Source: Theocolax elegans
Taxonomy: Eukaryota > Arthropoda > Insecta > Hymenoptera > Cerocephalidae
Assembly: GCA_026168455.1 (NCBI GenBank)
Contig: CM047430.1
Coordinates: 70,223,044 to 70,287,043, forward strand
Length of the DNA: 64,000 nucleotides
Reading direction: 5' to 3'
A program made the translations under genes and the position numbers. Below, one piece after another: positions 11,451-24,199 of this stretch (the stretch's first letter is position 1; every line of letters starts with the position of its first letter). The notes beneath the pieces were generated by a model. The model searched no databases. It was not told the origin of the DNA and saw only the letters and a program-made list of their open reading frames with translations.

Positions 11451-13530
11451 TTACGAGCCGAGTTTCGAGCTGTTTTTCGTGTAATTATGTTGTTTACGCC
11501 GGTGCAATTAGCAGGGATACGCGAATTGCATTTTAGAAGGGGGATTTTCCTCTTGGGTATTATCTATCTCTCTACCTCCCACTCCCCATCCTGGGTTTTC
11601 GGATCTTTAGTTTTCGTTTGACGCGCACGGTCAACTTCGATTCTTACCTTGGCTGATATATTCTACCGATCAGACGTTGCGCAATGCTGAAACAGAGAAA
11701 TAAAGTGGACATTATTCGTTATGAAATGTCTAATATTGCAAATTATTAAATTTCTTCGTAATATATTGTCAAAATCAAGGTTAATGACTCGTTAGGTCTA
11801 CATCCTGTAATACCAGTAATCGTGTCGAACTCTACCCGAAAAAAGAAGGAAAAAAGGAAGGAGAAGGTATAACAACATTCGGAAATTAATTCCTTTACAA
11901 GCGCAACAGTTTGTCGGCTCTCGATTCGCTTGGAAGTAATTTCGCAAAACCGCGAATCAGCTTGGACATCAACAGGAAGAACGTGAAGCGTCGAAGGAAA
12001 AAAAAATGAACACAATTTCAAGGTCTATTCACTTTTTGTAAATCGCAATGCAAGATCATACGAAATTCGATTTTGATTTACAATAAATATAGATACACGT
12101 TCCAAAATATAAAGACATTAAATTTGATGTGATATAAGTTTAAGACGACGAAAAATATAGCATGAATAATGATCGTAAGTCGACTATGGATCATTAGGTA
12201 GTTTAGACGTCCTCAGGTGTTATTGTACCTTCGTAAATCATCGAGTTACACGAAAGGAATAATACATCAAAGAGACTATAGTAATTAACAGCCGATCTGG
12301 CATAGACTCTCGATATTCACGCACGTACACATACGCACGTACAAACATTGATGTAACTCTCGCTCGATGTTGAATCTATAATTACAGGTAAAACACTAAT
12401 CACACAATTAATCTCAATCAATTTAATAACACCTATATTACTAAATATCACCTGTAGGTATACAATTATAAAAGTTTTACCCTTTGAAAAACGCATCGCG
12501 CATGAGTTTTTCGCAAAAGGTTCACTCTCTCTTTCTCTCTCTCTCTTACATTGTCTTCGCATTGAAAAAGCACAAAAAAAAGAAAAAAAACTACGCAATT
12601 TTTAAGTGAGGTACTTTCTATCTCCTGTTGCCCTCTCTTCCCCCTTCCCTTGTCTTCGTTATTTTATGCCTTCCCGTCGTTGCATTTTCACCGATGCACC
12701 TTTTTTATACAGGCGACCCCTTCCCGCTGAACAAACACAACGGAGTCTTATCGAGAGAGACTCGCGTTAAGTGATTTCGGTTTAATTGAAACGCCCGTAT
12801 ACGCTAAAAAAGGGGGTATACTCCATATACGCGAGTCGTTGTTGTTTCATTTCATATTTTTTTTTTCTTTTTTCTTCTTTTTTTTTCAATAAACGCAGAA
12901 ATTCTCGGAATACTTCGGGGATATTATTACGGAGTTATAAAATTTATGTAATTCAATGGAGAATTATGGATTTTATAATTATCCAATTTCCTGTTGGCCC
13001 TTGTTAATGGATGTGAAATTAAAAATAAATTAATATAAGCGTTCGCTATTTAATTAATTTTATATTACGTGTAGAACGAATAATCCCTTTCTCCTCCTCC
13101 TCATCCTCCGCCTTTTTTTTACCCACTCGATATAATAAATGAAAATAACCATATCTATCGCGAAACGTAAATCGAATGATATTAAATTTTTACGATCTAT
13201 CGAGAAACTTTATGTTAATCGGAGAATTATTAATGACGAGCTTTCGTGTATATATAGCTTACTTAAGATGTAATTTATTACGAGTGCATTTATATAGTCC
13301 TACCTTTGATTCAAAATTAAATGTAAATTTTTGTAAAGGTGTTTCTTAATTAATAATAACAGTCAATATCATGCTTGATGCAGTCTCATGAAAAATGCAG
13401 TAAAAGTTGTATAAGGAAAATGTCACTTTCCCGAAAATATATTAAATTCCACCGATATTTAAAAAACTCGAATATTCTTAAAATAAAGAGGCAAAAAACA
13501 ATTATTAATTAACGTATGGGTGAACGCGCG
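11450..13530. other. non-coding stretch
   Basis: No gene recognised. AT-rich, with a CT tract near 12,525-12,546 and poly-T/A runs near 12,858-12,890. Open frames crossing those runs are low complexity. Confidence 0.5.

Positions 13531-13538
<8 letters not shown>

Positions 13539-13585
<47 letters not shown>
13539..13585. repeat. (TA)n microsatellite
   Basis: Perfect 47-bp TA run preceded by a short GT run, the same GT-then-TA arrangement as at 9,147-9,210. Confidence 0.97.
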
Positions 13586-13589
<4 letters not shown>

Positions 13590-13591
<2 letters not shown>

Positions 13592-14728
13592 TTAAAGAGA
13601 GAGATACGTGTATATGTGCGTCCATAAAAAATTGTTTCCCGATTACGTGAAACTTTATACGGTCGAGTCGCTCGTGTACTTAAAATACAAAGTTAGATTT
13701 TATCCGCGCACCGGTGAGATTAAATTCTCGAATAAATTTTTGTTTCAATAAATTTGCACCGGGGAAAAACGTTGAAAGGGATAAGCCGATATGATGCAGA
13801 AATATAAGGCGCTCGCGCACTCTTTCTCTCTCCCTCTCTCTCTCTCTCTCATCCAGGTTGAATAAGGATAATGAAGCTCGGAGATGGTGGAACGGGTTAG
13901 CAGTTTATCGAATTAAGGCAATTAGCGGTACAAGCGTTTCTCCCTCTCCTCCCTCTCCTCCTCCTCCTGGGTTGCCATCCCACTTAACCGCCTATCACCT
14001 CGGACACTCGAAAGCTTTTCGGTTTCATCATCCTCGATAACCCACCTCTGAGTCTGACGTTTGCACCTGCCGCACCCTTCATACGTACACAAGCAGACAC
14101 GAATGCACATATATATATGTACATAGTTATATAGGTATGAGTATACGCGACTGAATGAGACCTTCGTGACGAAGCCAGAAAATTCAACGTTTGAGCTAAT
14201 GAATAAATACAATGATTCGCGCGGTCTGTATCGACAGTAACGTACAATTACCTCTGTTTACCTTAATGCAAACAAACGATAATGAATTACCTTTCACTCG
14301 TACATTTCCGAGATTTAATTATTAGATTTCAATTATTATTATTATGGGTCAAATGTTTACAGTTAGCTTTAGTTTTATTTGCCTGGTTTATTAATATATG
14401 TATTTTTGTCTGCTGTCAAATCGAACGAAAAAATGCGCAGCTCGTTGTTAAATATACAAAGAAAAATCCCCGTCGATGCTCTCATGCGAGATTGACACTG
14501 GTTCGCCGAAATATTACGATAATCGCGTAGTAAAAATTGATACGCGAAAGTTTAGTCGGTAGTAAAAAGGGAAGAAGGACAAAAAAAAAAGGAAAAGTTG
14601 AGTTGGGAATATAAGCCCGCGTTTGGCAAAAGGCCGCACTCGAGGAACCAGGAGCAAGCAGCCAGCCAGGCTATAGTTAGGAAAATAAAATACAACCATT
14701 TCGTAATCCCTATTCTCGAGGAGGGGTG

Positions 14729-14763
<35 letters not shown>

Positions 14764-15400
14764 CTCAGCGAAAAGAATGGAAGCTCCCAGGATTCGCATT
14801 ACCCGCACGTAACGTCCGCTGCCGGCGCCCCCGGAAACTGCAAACTCTCTTTTAATTCCCGGAAAATTTGAATAAAGTTACTGCGAGCCTGTCCAAGCAG
14901 AGTATTAGGGACGGGAATTCGCGGCAAGCACGCGCCCGCGCACTTTCTCTCTATACGGCGGTGAAGGCGGCTGAGGCGACGGCGGCGGCGGCAACATTTT
15001 AAACTCGCATTTGCCCGATGCTTAAGCCCTAACTTTATCCGCAGGGTTTCGCGAGGGACCCACGTGCTTGGGCCGGTTCACGATACCTTCTCCCTTTCTC
15101 TCTTTATCTCTGGCAGTTCTCTATACAAAACCAAAAACGATGTCCTCGCCGATTTCGTTGGCTATACGACGAAAAATTAAACTTTTTGCCCACCGAGACT
15201 CAGGGAGAGTTTACCTCGATTTTATAGACCAGGCTTTTTACCAAGTTTTTCGACGCTGATGTGCTTTTCATGTGCTCGGCTATTGGTACGTATATGTGTA
15301 TGGTTCAGACGTGGATTTCACTTGCTAGACATTTCATGAATTTCGTTCAACTTGCCTTTTTTTCGTTTATTTATTAGGGATGTATTATGATATTGTCAAG
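13590..15400. other. non-coding stretch with CT/GA tracts and a GC-rich patch
   Basis: A CT tract lies near 13,822-13,850 and a GA tract at 14,733-14,761. A GC-rich patch with GGC repeats (about 14,925-15,060) resembles conserved non-coding DNA by composition only. No exon is supported. Confidence 0.45.
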
Positions 15401-15529
15401 CGTTGTCGAAGATTTCAACTACACAATTGCATTCTTAAACCGTGATAATTACACAAATTTATTAATACTATGTTAGTAATAGCAGTTATATTATACAACC
15501 AATTACAAAAATTTACACTATTGTAGACA

Positions 15530-15717
15530 TATGGTGGATTATGAACTGAAAAATTAAACACATTCAGTTTATAGACCAAGAAAATTGAAGTATTTTTATC
15601 CATCGTACGAATTAAACTTTATTATAAAAAATAAAAATATTTGGACACAAAAATGACTAACTTTTTAATATGTTCTTAGTCTAATGTGTTTAATTGTTGG
15701 GCACATAATCCACCATA
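15530..15717. repeat. short inverted-repeat element
   Basis: TATGGTGGATTATG at 15,530-15,543 is repeated in reverse complement as CATAATCCACCATA at 15,704-15,717. Further inside, AATTAAACACATT (about 15,552-15,564) pairs with AATGTGTTTAATT (about 15,683-15,695). Arms are about 35 bp with a short internal mismatch and the loop is about 117 bp. This fits a small MITE or foldback element. There is no coding content. Confidence 0.5.
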
Positions 15718-15719
15718 GC

Positions 15720-16990
15720 TATATATTTCCTACACTTGTTACATTTATATAAAGTGCATAGATCAAAGTTACAAAATATTGTAATTGTATAGATAATACA
15801 CATTGTAACATTTTTGTTTAAATACATATCGTTAACGTACATATCACAGAAAATTTATTTCAACAATAAAAAATCTATTCGCATAAAAATAATGTATATA
15901 AACAGATAAGATTCTCATTGCGATTGCCGTAAAATATCAATATTTTTAATACTTAAAATCTAAATGCAAACGGAAATTAAATTAGAAAATTAAATATCGA
16001 CCGTAAAAGGAAAAACGAATTATAGAATAAACTACGTAATACACATAAATGTAAATTCCATCAACGAAATTTCCTGAGGAAACGACGTAAAACGCATCTC
16101 AGAATCTCTCTCTTAAGAAGTTACCTAATTGATAACGCGTAGATTTTATACCATCGAGGCTACCATACGTATAATAACGAAATTTTTTTTTATTATTATT
16201 TTTTTTTCGTAAACCCAAATGGCAAATAAACAGAATCCTGTTAAAGTGGGTAATAAAATATATGGTTATACCGAAGAAATCGGGCCGCGATAGTAAACGA
16301 TCTTGAAATTGATTCCTTCTTGTACTTGGATCGAGTTAGAAAGCGACGCCGGGGGAGAGAAGAAAAAGAGGAAGAAGAATAAGAAAGAGAAAGTACAGTG
16401 AGAAGAAGAAGGAGAGGAGGAGGGAAGGAGAGGGAGAGAGAGAGAGAGTGAGAGAGAGAGAGAAAGAGAGTATCGGGAGGAGGCCAACTCCTCGACCCTA
16501 TTAAAAAGGCCGTTTCCGCCTTCGTTTCTGAAAGCCTCTTACGGCACTCGAGGCAACTGCGAAAGCACTTGAAAGCTCCTGAAAAGCTCGGGCCGACAAC
16601 ACTTCCCTGGTTGAGTGCCGTCCCGCCAGGAGGGCGCTCCGCGACTTCGCACCCTGTCACGAAGATACGAAGGTTACTCAGCTACCTCTAGAGCATCTCT
16701 CTCTCTCTCTCTCCCCATTCCCCTCTCTTTCTCAATTCTCTTTCTATCGCGCTGTCACCCCTTCCCTCTTACCTCGGTTAATCAACTCCGCGATATCAGA
16801 CTGATTCCATGTATTAAACATCCCGGTCTGTCTCGTACCTTTGGATCTTTGGGTCGACTCTTTATTTTCAAAGTCGCAAACGGTCTAGCGAGTGCATTAT
16901 TTGAATTTGTAAAACAGCGCGATTAAATTTTGAAAAAGAAAAAGAAAAAAAAGTTCTGGAAGCAGACTTGATTTGAAGCTATTCGCTATA
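15720..16990. other. non-coding stretch with purine/pyrimidine tracts
   Basis: AT-rich to about 16,260, then a long purine-rich region (about 16,340-16,475), a GC-richer patch (16,500-16,680) and a CT tract (16,698-16,740). Frames here are low complexity. Confidence 0.5.
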
Positions 16991-17009
16991 TAGTAGCGGG
17001 GCAACGGTA

Positions 17010-17570
17010 TCTTCATTTAATTTTCGTGGGGTACGTGACCATTCTTAATCCAATAACCGAGCTCTCGGACGATTTAGCACCGGGGTCAAGCCCGTTAGCG
17101 TCAAACATCATACCAGAGTAACCCAGGGTGCATAAAGAACGGCGAGTAGTGCCGGCTGTACACCGGCAGAATCCTTCGAAATCGTTAGGGTGGCGCGAGC
17201 AACAGTATGCCATGGGGGGGGGGAGGAGGAGGGTCATGGGTCGGCGTCGCCGCGCCTAACTTCCCTTCATCGGGGCCACGAGCATAGAGACAGGGTGCGA
17301 GGGAGAGAGAGCGAGAGAACAGTCCGAAAGAGACGGCGGCGGTTACCGTAGGAATAACCTAGCTCTTTAATTTAAAGCTACCGGACAGTAATTAAAATAA
17401 CCTCCCCCTCGACGCATACCCCGTGAAGCGGTGGCCAACCCGTTCGGCTGGGAATAATTGCTTCAAATAAACCCGGTCGAAAAGCTGACAGTGAACTAAG
17501 ACAACCTGTCTGGGACCCACCAATCAAAGTGCTCCTCGAAACTACGAGTTTAATTACACTCTGAGAACCA
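17010..17570. promoter_or_regulatory. GC-rich unique block, possible conserved non-coding DNA
   Basis: About 560 bp of higher GC and mostly unique sequence, interrupted by a G run (17,214-17,222) and a GA patch near 17,300. A 74-codon minus-strand frame (17,013-17,237) has no domain or splice context that I recognise. Regulatory function is inference from composition. Confidence 0.2.
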
Positions 17571-17579
17571 AATCATTTT

Positions 17580-20500
17580 TCTCTTCGAGAATATACTTGG
17601 TCTCGTTACTCCTATTTCATATACTTACCTTTTTCTATTTAGCATGATCGTACATTGAAAAATGAGTGGTACAGATTATATTGAGAACCACTCGCCGAGG
17701 TACCTTACAAAATAGAAAATTTAATTTTCCTCGTCACTCGCCTCCCCTGTTACGGTATGTTCTCTTATATTGCACGAGGGTGTCAGGACCCGTGCCCGAT
17801 ATTAATTCCACCGCGGATTTGTATCGCTTGTAAGCTGCTAGGAATTTCACTGGGATTTCATTAAGATAGTTAATAAATCATCCGAAAGAGGAAAACGATA
17901 AGATCGGCGTAACTTAATTGTATTTTTAAGAACGTGGAAAGGAGGTTTTTCCGACCTCTCTCTCTCTCTCTCCCTCTCCCACTCTCGCAATGGGTACTTA
18001 CTAGGGTCGTGACCCGGCGCGATATACCAGGTGTTACAATAAATTTAAGCGATATTTTATTCAGGCGGTCCGATCGCCGGTTTTCAATTCGCCCGGTCGT
18101 ATATATTTCGCTTGAGCAGGGCACGTGTGGGGAAAGAGGGTTGAGGGAGAGAGAGGGGGAGAGAGGGAGGGAGAGAGAGAGGGAGCGGGCCGTACGAGGA
18201 GAATAGTAAAGAAACGAGGTAGGGAGGAACCAAGACGGGAGAGAGGATGAGGGAGTAGTAGTTGGCAGCTCGGGAGGATGCAATTTCTCGGGCTGGTCCA
18301 TCCGTCTGAACGAGTCTACTGGCCCTTTCCACCTTCTCTTTCTCAGGCACGCCTGATGAAAAAATAATAATCTCCAGGGAACGGTCAGTTACGAGAAACG
18401 AAATCATCTTCTCGTTCGTGAAACGTGGCTGTGCCCCCCTTCCCACCTCCTTCCTCCTTCCTCCTCCCTCCTCCCACTCTACCACGTATCGCCCATTGCT
18501 TAAGTATGGATATGAAAGTTTTTCCAATTTCCTTATTGAATCTAGTATCGTGTCTGCCTGGGAATACCAACCGCAACATTTCGTAATTGCCTTCGAACAA
18601 ATATTCGAAACCCCGGGTTTTACCATTAGATACTTCTTCATTCGAATCGCCCTGATGCTTTCGTGCACCCGACGATTTTTGACCAATGTCCTCGTCGTTA
18701 TCATTATTATTATTACTATTATTTTAAATTCATAAAATGTTAATTATCGTAACGACGATTCATCACTCTACATTAATTTTTTTAATTATTCTCCCAGGAA
18801 TTCTCGTATACGCTTACAAGTCCGACAGTTGCGCAATCCAAATTTAGCACCAGGATGCAAATTACCCAGAGTATAGCTTTTAGTTGACTATTCAAACTCG
18901 TATAATGACCATTGAAGGGATCTTTAGAAAGACACTGAATGCTGAACTCGAACTAGATAGTTGAATCGGGGAAATCGTAATTATAGAAAATTGGAAGCCT
19001 TACATTTTAACAGTCGGTGAGTATAAAATTTTATTCGGCCTACACAGTCGACGCGATAGACCGATACCGGCCGGTTCACGTTCGGTACAGACCGAGGCCT
19101 AAAAAAAAACTAACTGACATTCGCATCCGCAAACAGAGTGAAATAAGATCCGATTGCCAAAACGAGCATTAAATTGTAGAGAGTCAAAAGGAGAATCAAA
19201 GTGCGAGCGATAGCAGGAGGGTGTGTGCGGGTGTGTGTAGGAGAGAGGTAGGGTGAAGGGGGAGGGGGGGGAGTGGTGGTGGTGGTGGTTGAAAGAGTCG
19301 CGGAAAGACCGAGGAAGGGAGTGAATACGATGAGGAACGTTTGCGAGGGGTTGGAGGACTCGGGAGGTAGCTCGTAGATGTTTGGCTTCTACTGAAATTA
19401 AAAATATCGATTCCCGTTCGCGCGCCGGGCTTCATAGAGGCTCAATTCGTTTCTCTCCTGCAAGACAATACCTATTCTTCCCGCGGACAGTAAGAGGTAC
19501 AAATTGCAGTTGCCCCTCTCCTCGCCTCTCCGGTCGTCACCCACCCCTCCTCTTCCTTTCAGCGCGGAGGCCCAGTTCGTTGGTTCGAATTCGCTCTGCG
19601 CGTCCTTATCTTCCTCAGAAATTCCAAGTACAAAAGCTCTTGTTCATTTGGTTTTTGCTCCATACCCCTACCCTATTTCCTTGTTTGTTCGTTCGATCTT
19701 TTTTTTCTTTTCCTCTCTTTTTCGTTTTTATTGTTACACACGCGCGTGTATACGCGTTATTTTACTGGAGAGCATCTCGTGCACGGAGAGGCCGAGGGAA
19801 AGGGAGGTGGCCGTACGGTCTATTGCTCGGACAGTTCATCCAGAAGACTTTTACAAATATAACTGCGTCGTCGCAAAACGAAGGTGGACCGTAGAAGCCG
19901 CGAAACGAGGATGGAGATGAGATGAAGGTTCGAGGGATGCCTGGGTGTTGCGGGTACCGCGCGCCACTCAACTCGACTCCCTCTCCGTCTTTCCCTTCCC
20001 CTCGCCCCCTCGCCCCCTCCCCCCTCCCCACCGCTCCCCCTTCACCGCTCTTGCGTTCGACTACGAACCTTGATTAGGCTTCCGGTTAATTAATAACCTC
20101 TCGTGTGCACACACACCCATATATGAATATGCATGCTCGTTGCCGAGGATTTCGTTGTGAGGGTTACACCCGGGAGGGGGAGGCCACTCATTTGCAGTTG
20201 GAAAACAAAGGGGATGAAGGGAGTAAGTGCACGGGTGTGGGAATCAGGGGAGAGAGAGTGAGAGAGAGAGAGCGAGAGAAAGAGAGAGATATCGTCGTAA
20301 AAGGGATGGAGAGCGAAGAAGAGCGGATAAAGAGAACGAAATTAAATGCACAAAAAAAAGTCAAGCAGAAAAAAAGGAAAACCAGGAGAAATTGAGGGAA
20401 TGTTTCGATGAGATACACTGCCAAACGACTATTTTCTTTTTATTTAATTTCATATTGTTGAGTGGGGAGAGACAGAGAAAGAGAGAAAGAGAGAGAGAGA

Positions 20501-20990
20501 GAGTGAGAGAGAGAGATATTGTACGATTGATTGATAATCTATTTGTTAGGTAAAGGGTATCCCCAATTACACTTTATCGTAAAGACAGACTTACAATTAG
20601 TAAATATATAATAGTAACAAAAATAAAGTATTGAAATAATAATAAAAGTTATTATAAAATAACCAAAGTTAATAAACCATTTTAATAGCAATAAAGTAAA
20701 AAAAATAGTATATAGCAACAAAACTGAAAATAAAAATGGTAGTTCAAAAATAATGTTAAACTACATTGCTGTTCGAGATTATAAAATGAAAATAAAAAAA
20801 TAAAAATATGAGAGCGCATTATTAAGATAGAATATGAAATAGCAAAATGTAAAAATGAAACATAAACTTAAAAATATGACAAAAAATTATCGATTAAGGA
20901 TATACAATAGAATTTGAAACAGCGGAGAGATGTGCAGAAAAATATTGCCAGCAAAGAAAAGGTCTCGATCAGAGGCGGAATTAGTTTAGG
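17580..20990. other. non-coding stretch rich in polypurine/polypyrimidine tracts
   Basis: Contains CT (17,956-17,985), GA (about 18,140-18,190), C/T-rich (18,435-18,480), GA (about 20,252-20,290) and GA (about 20,470-20,516) tracts. An AT-rich section follows (20,560-20,990), which may be 3' UTR of the minus-strand retrotransposon that ends at 21,000. Frames of 100-200 codons in this region are low complexity in every reading and are not genes. Confidence 0.5.
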
Positions 20991-20999
20991 GAGGAAACC

Positions 21000-22141
21000 C
21001 TAGTATGATCTGTCAAGATCTAGAATAATAGTAGGATAGAAAGCTTTAAAAGAAGTGAAGTAAGAAGGATTAAAGTCAGTGTATGGAAGGGAGTTGATGA
21101 TCTTGGAAACTGTAATGACAAAGGGCCTGTGAAATGCTTCAGTGCGAAGAGGCTGGAAGAATAGGGATTTTGGCAGACGGCATTAGGAAGCGCAGATAGA
21201 GGATGACAGCACGCGTGAAAATTTTGTATGTGGAAGAAACGCCTAAACTCGGCAGACAGCCAACTCAAACGCAGGTTTTGTATCAGAAAAACATAGTACG
21301 CAATTACACTTTCTGAATGGAAACATAATGGCTTTCTTCCAGGAGTCAGGAAGTAAATAAGAATCTCGAAGACGCATGTTAAAAATGTCTGCGGGAGGTA
21401 AGGAGATAACTGAAGTGAGAAGTGTGAACTAGACTGCTGGATCACCTTTATAACTCCGTTCAGAGTAATAGTAGAAAAGTCAAATCTACGAGGTGACGAA
21501 GAAGGTGTAGAGTTCTACAGGTCGGTCACAAAGTTAGCTGTAACAGGTGGTGAAACATTAGCAATGGAAAAGTGATTATGTAAGATTAGCTGATCCAGAG
21601 TGAAGACAGATAGTAAAGATGGACGAAGACGACTCTCGAGACCCATAACTCTGAGTTCTTTTTATAATCTGAAAGGATTGGGAACATCGAAAAGTTCCTT
21701 GTTTAGATAACTCGCTTTCCGGTTACGTGTGTTGTATAGTCAGTTCGGAAGGGTTTTATAATGTTCATAGACAAAGCCCAAGTCGGAAGATCCTGATTAA
21801 ATCTCATCAATCGGGAGTAGTAAATCTGGGTTTGTGCAAATTTTTGATGGTTATATAAGTTTAAGTGGCGCGAGATGATCGAAGTCGAAGGAATTTAGAA
21901 TAGAATTGGATGGATGAATGATTAATTAGATGACAGATGCTCAAGAGTTCTGGACAGGCAGGTTAGATGTGGGGACATTTGCGTCTAGGATTAGAAGTGA
22001 GAGAGATGCAGATGCAGATGGGGTGGGAGAGAAAGAGGAGGCACAAAAAGTCGAGAGGAGAGGTTGATGGTCGCGAACGAGGAAGAGACCTAGCCAGGTG
22101 TGAAAGGTGGGAGTGGTAGTATAGACATGGTCTACACGCAT
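21000..22141 (-). pseudogene. decayed non-LTR retrotransposon (endonuclease/RT polyprotein), internally deleted
   Basis: Read on the minus strand this is the ORF2-type polyprotein of a non-LTR retrotransposon without an RNase H, broken by stops and frameshifts. A possible endonuclease C-terminus is near 22,070-22,140 (TWLGLFLVRDHQ). The linker before the RT follows at about 21,690-21,550, with KELRVMGLESR, FTLDQLILHNHFS and ANVSPPVT, a pattern usual just upstream of the RT domain. The RT start is near 21,400-21,310 (LPDSWKKAIMFPFRK). The RT C-terminal signature is at about 21,175-21,000, reading PKSLFFQPLRTEAFHRP and then INSLPYTDFNPSYFTSF before a stop at 21,000-21,002. The roughly 200-codon RT palm with the catalytic FADD-type motif is missing between 21,310 and 21,230, so the copy is internally deleted. 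By motif style it belongs to the Jockey/CR1-like group; I cannot place the clade more precisely. Confidence 0.8.
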
Positions 22142-22151
22142 TGTATTTCTA

Positions 22152-22743
22152 AGTCTATTTGAAGTACAGAGTGATCATCTAACGAATTTTCTATGGTTAT
22201 TTCTTATTATGCTGGCATACCTGGAGGGTTTCTGACCTACACAATAACGATAATTATTACATTTATTTTAAAAAACCCGAATACGCATAAAAGCGACGCT
22301 AAACTGAGTGTAGTGTAGGTATCTTCGATCGTCCTACAAACAGTATAGTTACTTTTTAAGTACGTATTGAAAAAATTCGTAGGTAGTAAGAAAATGCGCC
22401 GACTAAAAATAATTGTGTCAACAAAGGTAAAAAGTTTCATAACATTGGGGTGCATAATGAACTCAAAATTACGTTTCCTTAATTTATCCTATTGATGAAT
22501 TCCCAGAAAATAATGGAGATTTTAATAAAAAATAAAAAAAAAATGTTAATCTCTATAGGTCGATGAGGCTTTAATTTTAGCAAATGAATGCTGGATGACA
22601 TAATAAAAGTAAACATGTCAGAATGAAAAATTTGGAGAAAAACATGTGCATAAGCAAAACTCAACAAGTTAGTTAAATCACGATCGCGAAATGATAAGGG
22701 TGTTTTCGTTAATATTCTCACTCTGCACTTCAAATAGACTTTA
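22152..22743. repeat. inverted-repeat-bounded segment (about 590 bp)
   Basis: AAGTCTATTTGAAGTACAGA and four further bases (22,152-22,175) recur in reverse complement at 22,720-22,743 with one mismatch over 24 bp. The interior is AT-rich and has no recognisable protein. It begins about 10 bp beyond the last recognisable endonuclease codons of the adjacent minus-strand retrotransposon. It could therefore be a small DNA transposon inserted in or next to that copy. No convincing target-site duplication is seen. Confidence 0.4.
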
Positions 22744-22749
22744 AAAATT

Positions 22750-23280
22750 TTCATTGTGGTTAAAATTACTTATTTTTGTAGGTTAATAGTTGCACATCTA
22801 CTACGAGTACATGAGCATTTATCACAAGTGTAATTACAAGTACATGTATTTATATTTACATAGTACACTTACACAAATTCCAATTAAACATGTTAATTTT
22901 ATAAAATTCCATTAATTCCGGTTTTTTGTATAATATCCTACAATATTTTAAAACCCTGCATCAGGAATTCAAATTTTGTTAAAAAGAAAATTTTAAACAC
23001 AGATTTCGACTTAGTTTGAGCCAAAGGATTCAAATGAGAGGTGCGATTAATCGTAACTCTTTAAGTTTTTTGCTTAAAATGCAATAAACCGCAAATAATG
23101 TGACTTTTTGCATTGCTCTCGTTGGCGACTACACCGTATACTGACTGAAGATTCGAAATCAGCATTGAATAGCACGTCGGACTATGCATATCCGGTCAAA
23201 GATACAAATACCTTTTTTTCTGTGAACCAGTAGTGTAACAATTGTAAAATTTAAATAGGCAAAACATTATCAAATGAAAA
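22750..23280. other. AT-rich sequence between transposon remnants
   Basis: No gene recognised. It may contain unrecognisable upstream sequence of the plus-strand retrotransposon that becomes readable at about 23,320. Confidence 0.4.
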
Positions 23281-23319
23281 TAACGCAAATAAAAAAATTG
23301 AAGAAATAATACTAAATGA

Positions 23320-24199
23320 AAATGGCTATGCAATCTTTACAAAAATCCAAAAAAACTCTCTGTGGGAAGTGCATGTGTTTATGAAAACCTAAATAAATCA
23401 ATATGTAAAAGTTTGCCGAAACACTCAACAATTTTTACCGCTGAAATCATAGCACTTAATGATGCCGTAGACATAGCTCTTCAAAATTGTAATCGAAACA
23501 CACTAATATTCACCGACTCTTTGAGTTCTCTATTATCTCTAAAAAACTGTAATTTTAATATAATCACAAACACATACATATACCAAATCAAATACAAAAC
23601 CTACCAATTTCATAAAAACAGTACAAACAATAAAGAGATAAAATTCTACTGGATTCCGTCCCATATAAAAATCGACGGAAACGAAATGGCCGATGAAATA
23701 GCTATAACAACGCTTCTAAAATAGAACCTGACAACTCATTAAAACTAACCTTCATTGACTTATAGGAATCCACAAAATCACTGGCGATTAATAACACACA
23801 AAAATTTATAGAAAAATACGGTGGAACGAAAAGCGTAGACTATATGCAAAATTTCTGTAACAAATAAAAAAAGACATATACCTTAATAAACATTTATCAA
23901 GGCAAATAGTCACAACAATAAGCAGATGTAGAAGTGGCCACTACAACCTCGCATTTTTTTTAATTAAAATAAATGTAGTCAAAGACTCCACTTGCTCTTG
24001 TGGACACCCAAATGAAGACTTAAATCACATTCTTTTTCAATGCAATACATTCGACAAACAAAGAAACAAATTAATAAAAGAACCATCTAAAATAAAAATA
24101 TATCTACCCGTTTCATCCACCGTATTACTTGCCAAACCAACATCGAAGACTTGTAAAATACTACTTTCATATTTCCAAAATTGTAACCTTTCAATCTAA
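23320..24199 (+). pseudogene. 3' end of a non-LTR retrotransposon: RNase H plus C-terminal zinc knuckle
   Basis: The frame 23,320-23,724 encodes an RNase HI domain: SVGSACVYEN at the first strand, FTAEIIALNDA with the conserved Glu, LIFTDSLSSL with the conserved Asp, FYWIPSHIKIDGNEMADE with the last Asp. The canonical YTDGS-type motif carrying the first catalytic Asp is not visible; the sequence there reads LYKNPKKLSVGSA. After a frameshift and stop near 23,722 the protein continues in other frames to TISRCRSGHYNLAFF and STCSCGHPNEDLNHILFQC (about 23,986-24,042). The latter is the Cys/His motif usual after RNase H in I-clade-like elements. It ends at a stop at 24,197-24,199. Stops and frameshifts make it non-functional. 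Endonuclease and RT are absent, consistent with 5' truncation on insertion. Confidence 0.85.

Noticed and set aside
17013..17237. A Cys-containing 74-codon minus-strand frame that looks superficially like a small secreted protein
   Set aside because: No signal peptide, no conserved cysteine spacing that I know, and a GC-rich context where chance frames are common.
18084..18704. A 206-codon minus-strand open frame
   Set aside because: It runs through GA and CT tracts, overlaps open frames on the other strand and has no recognisable domain or splice context.
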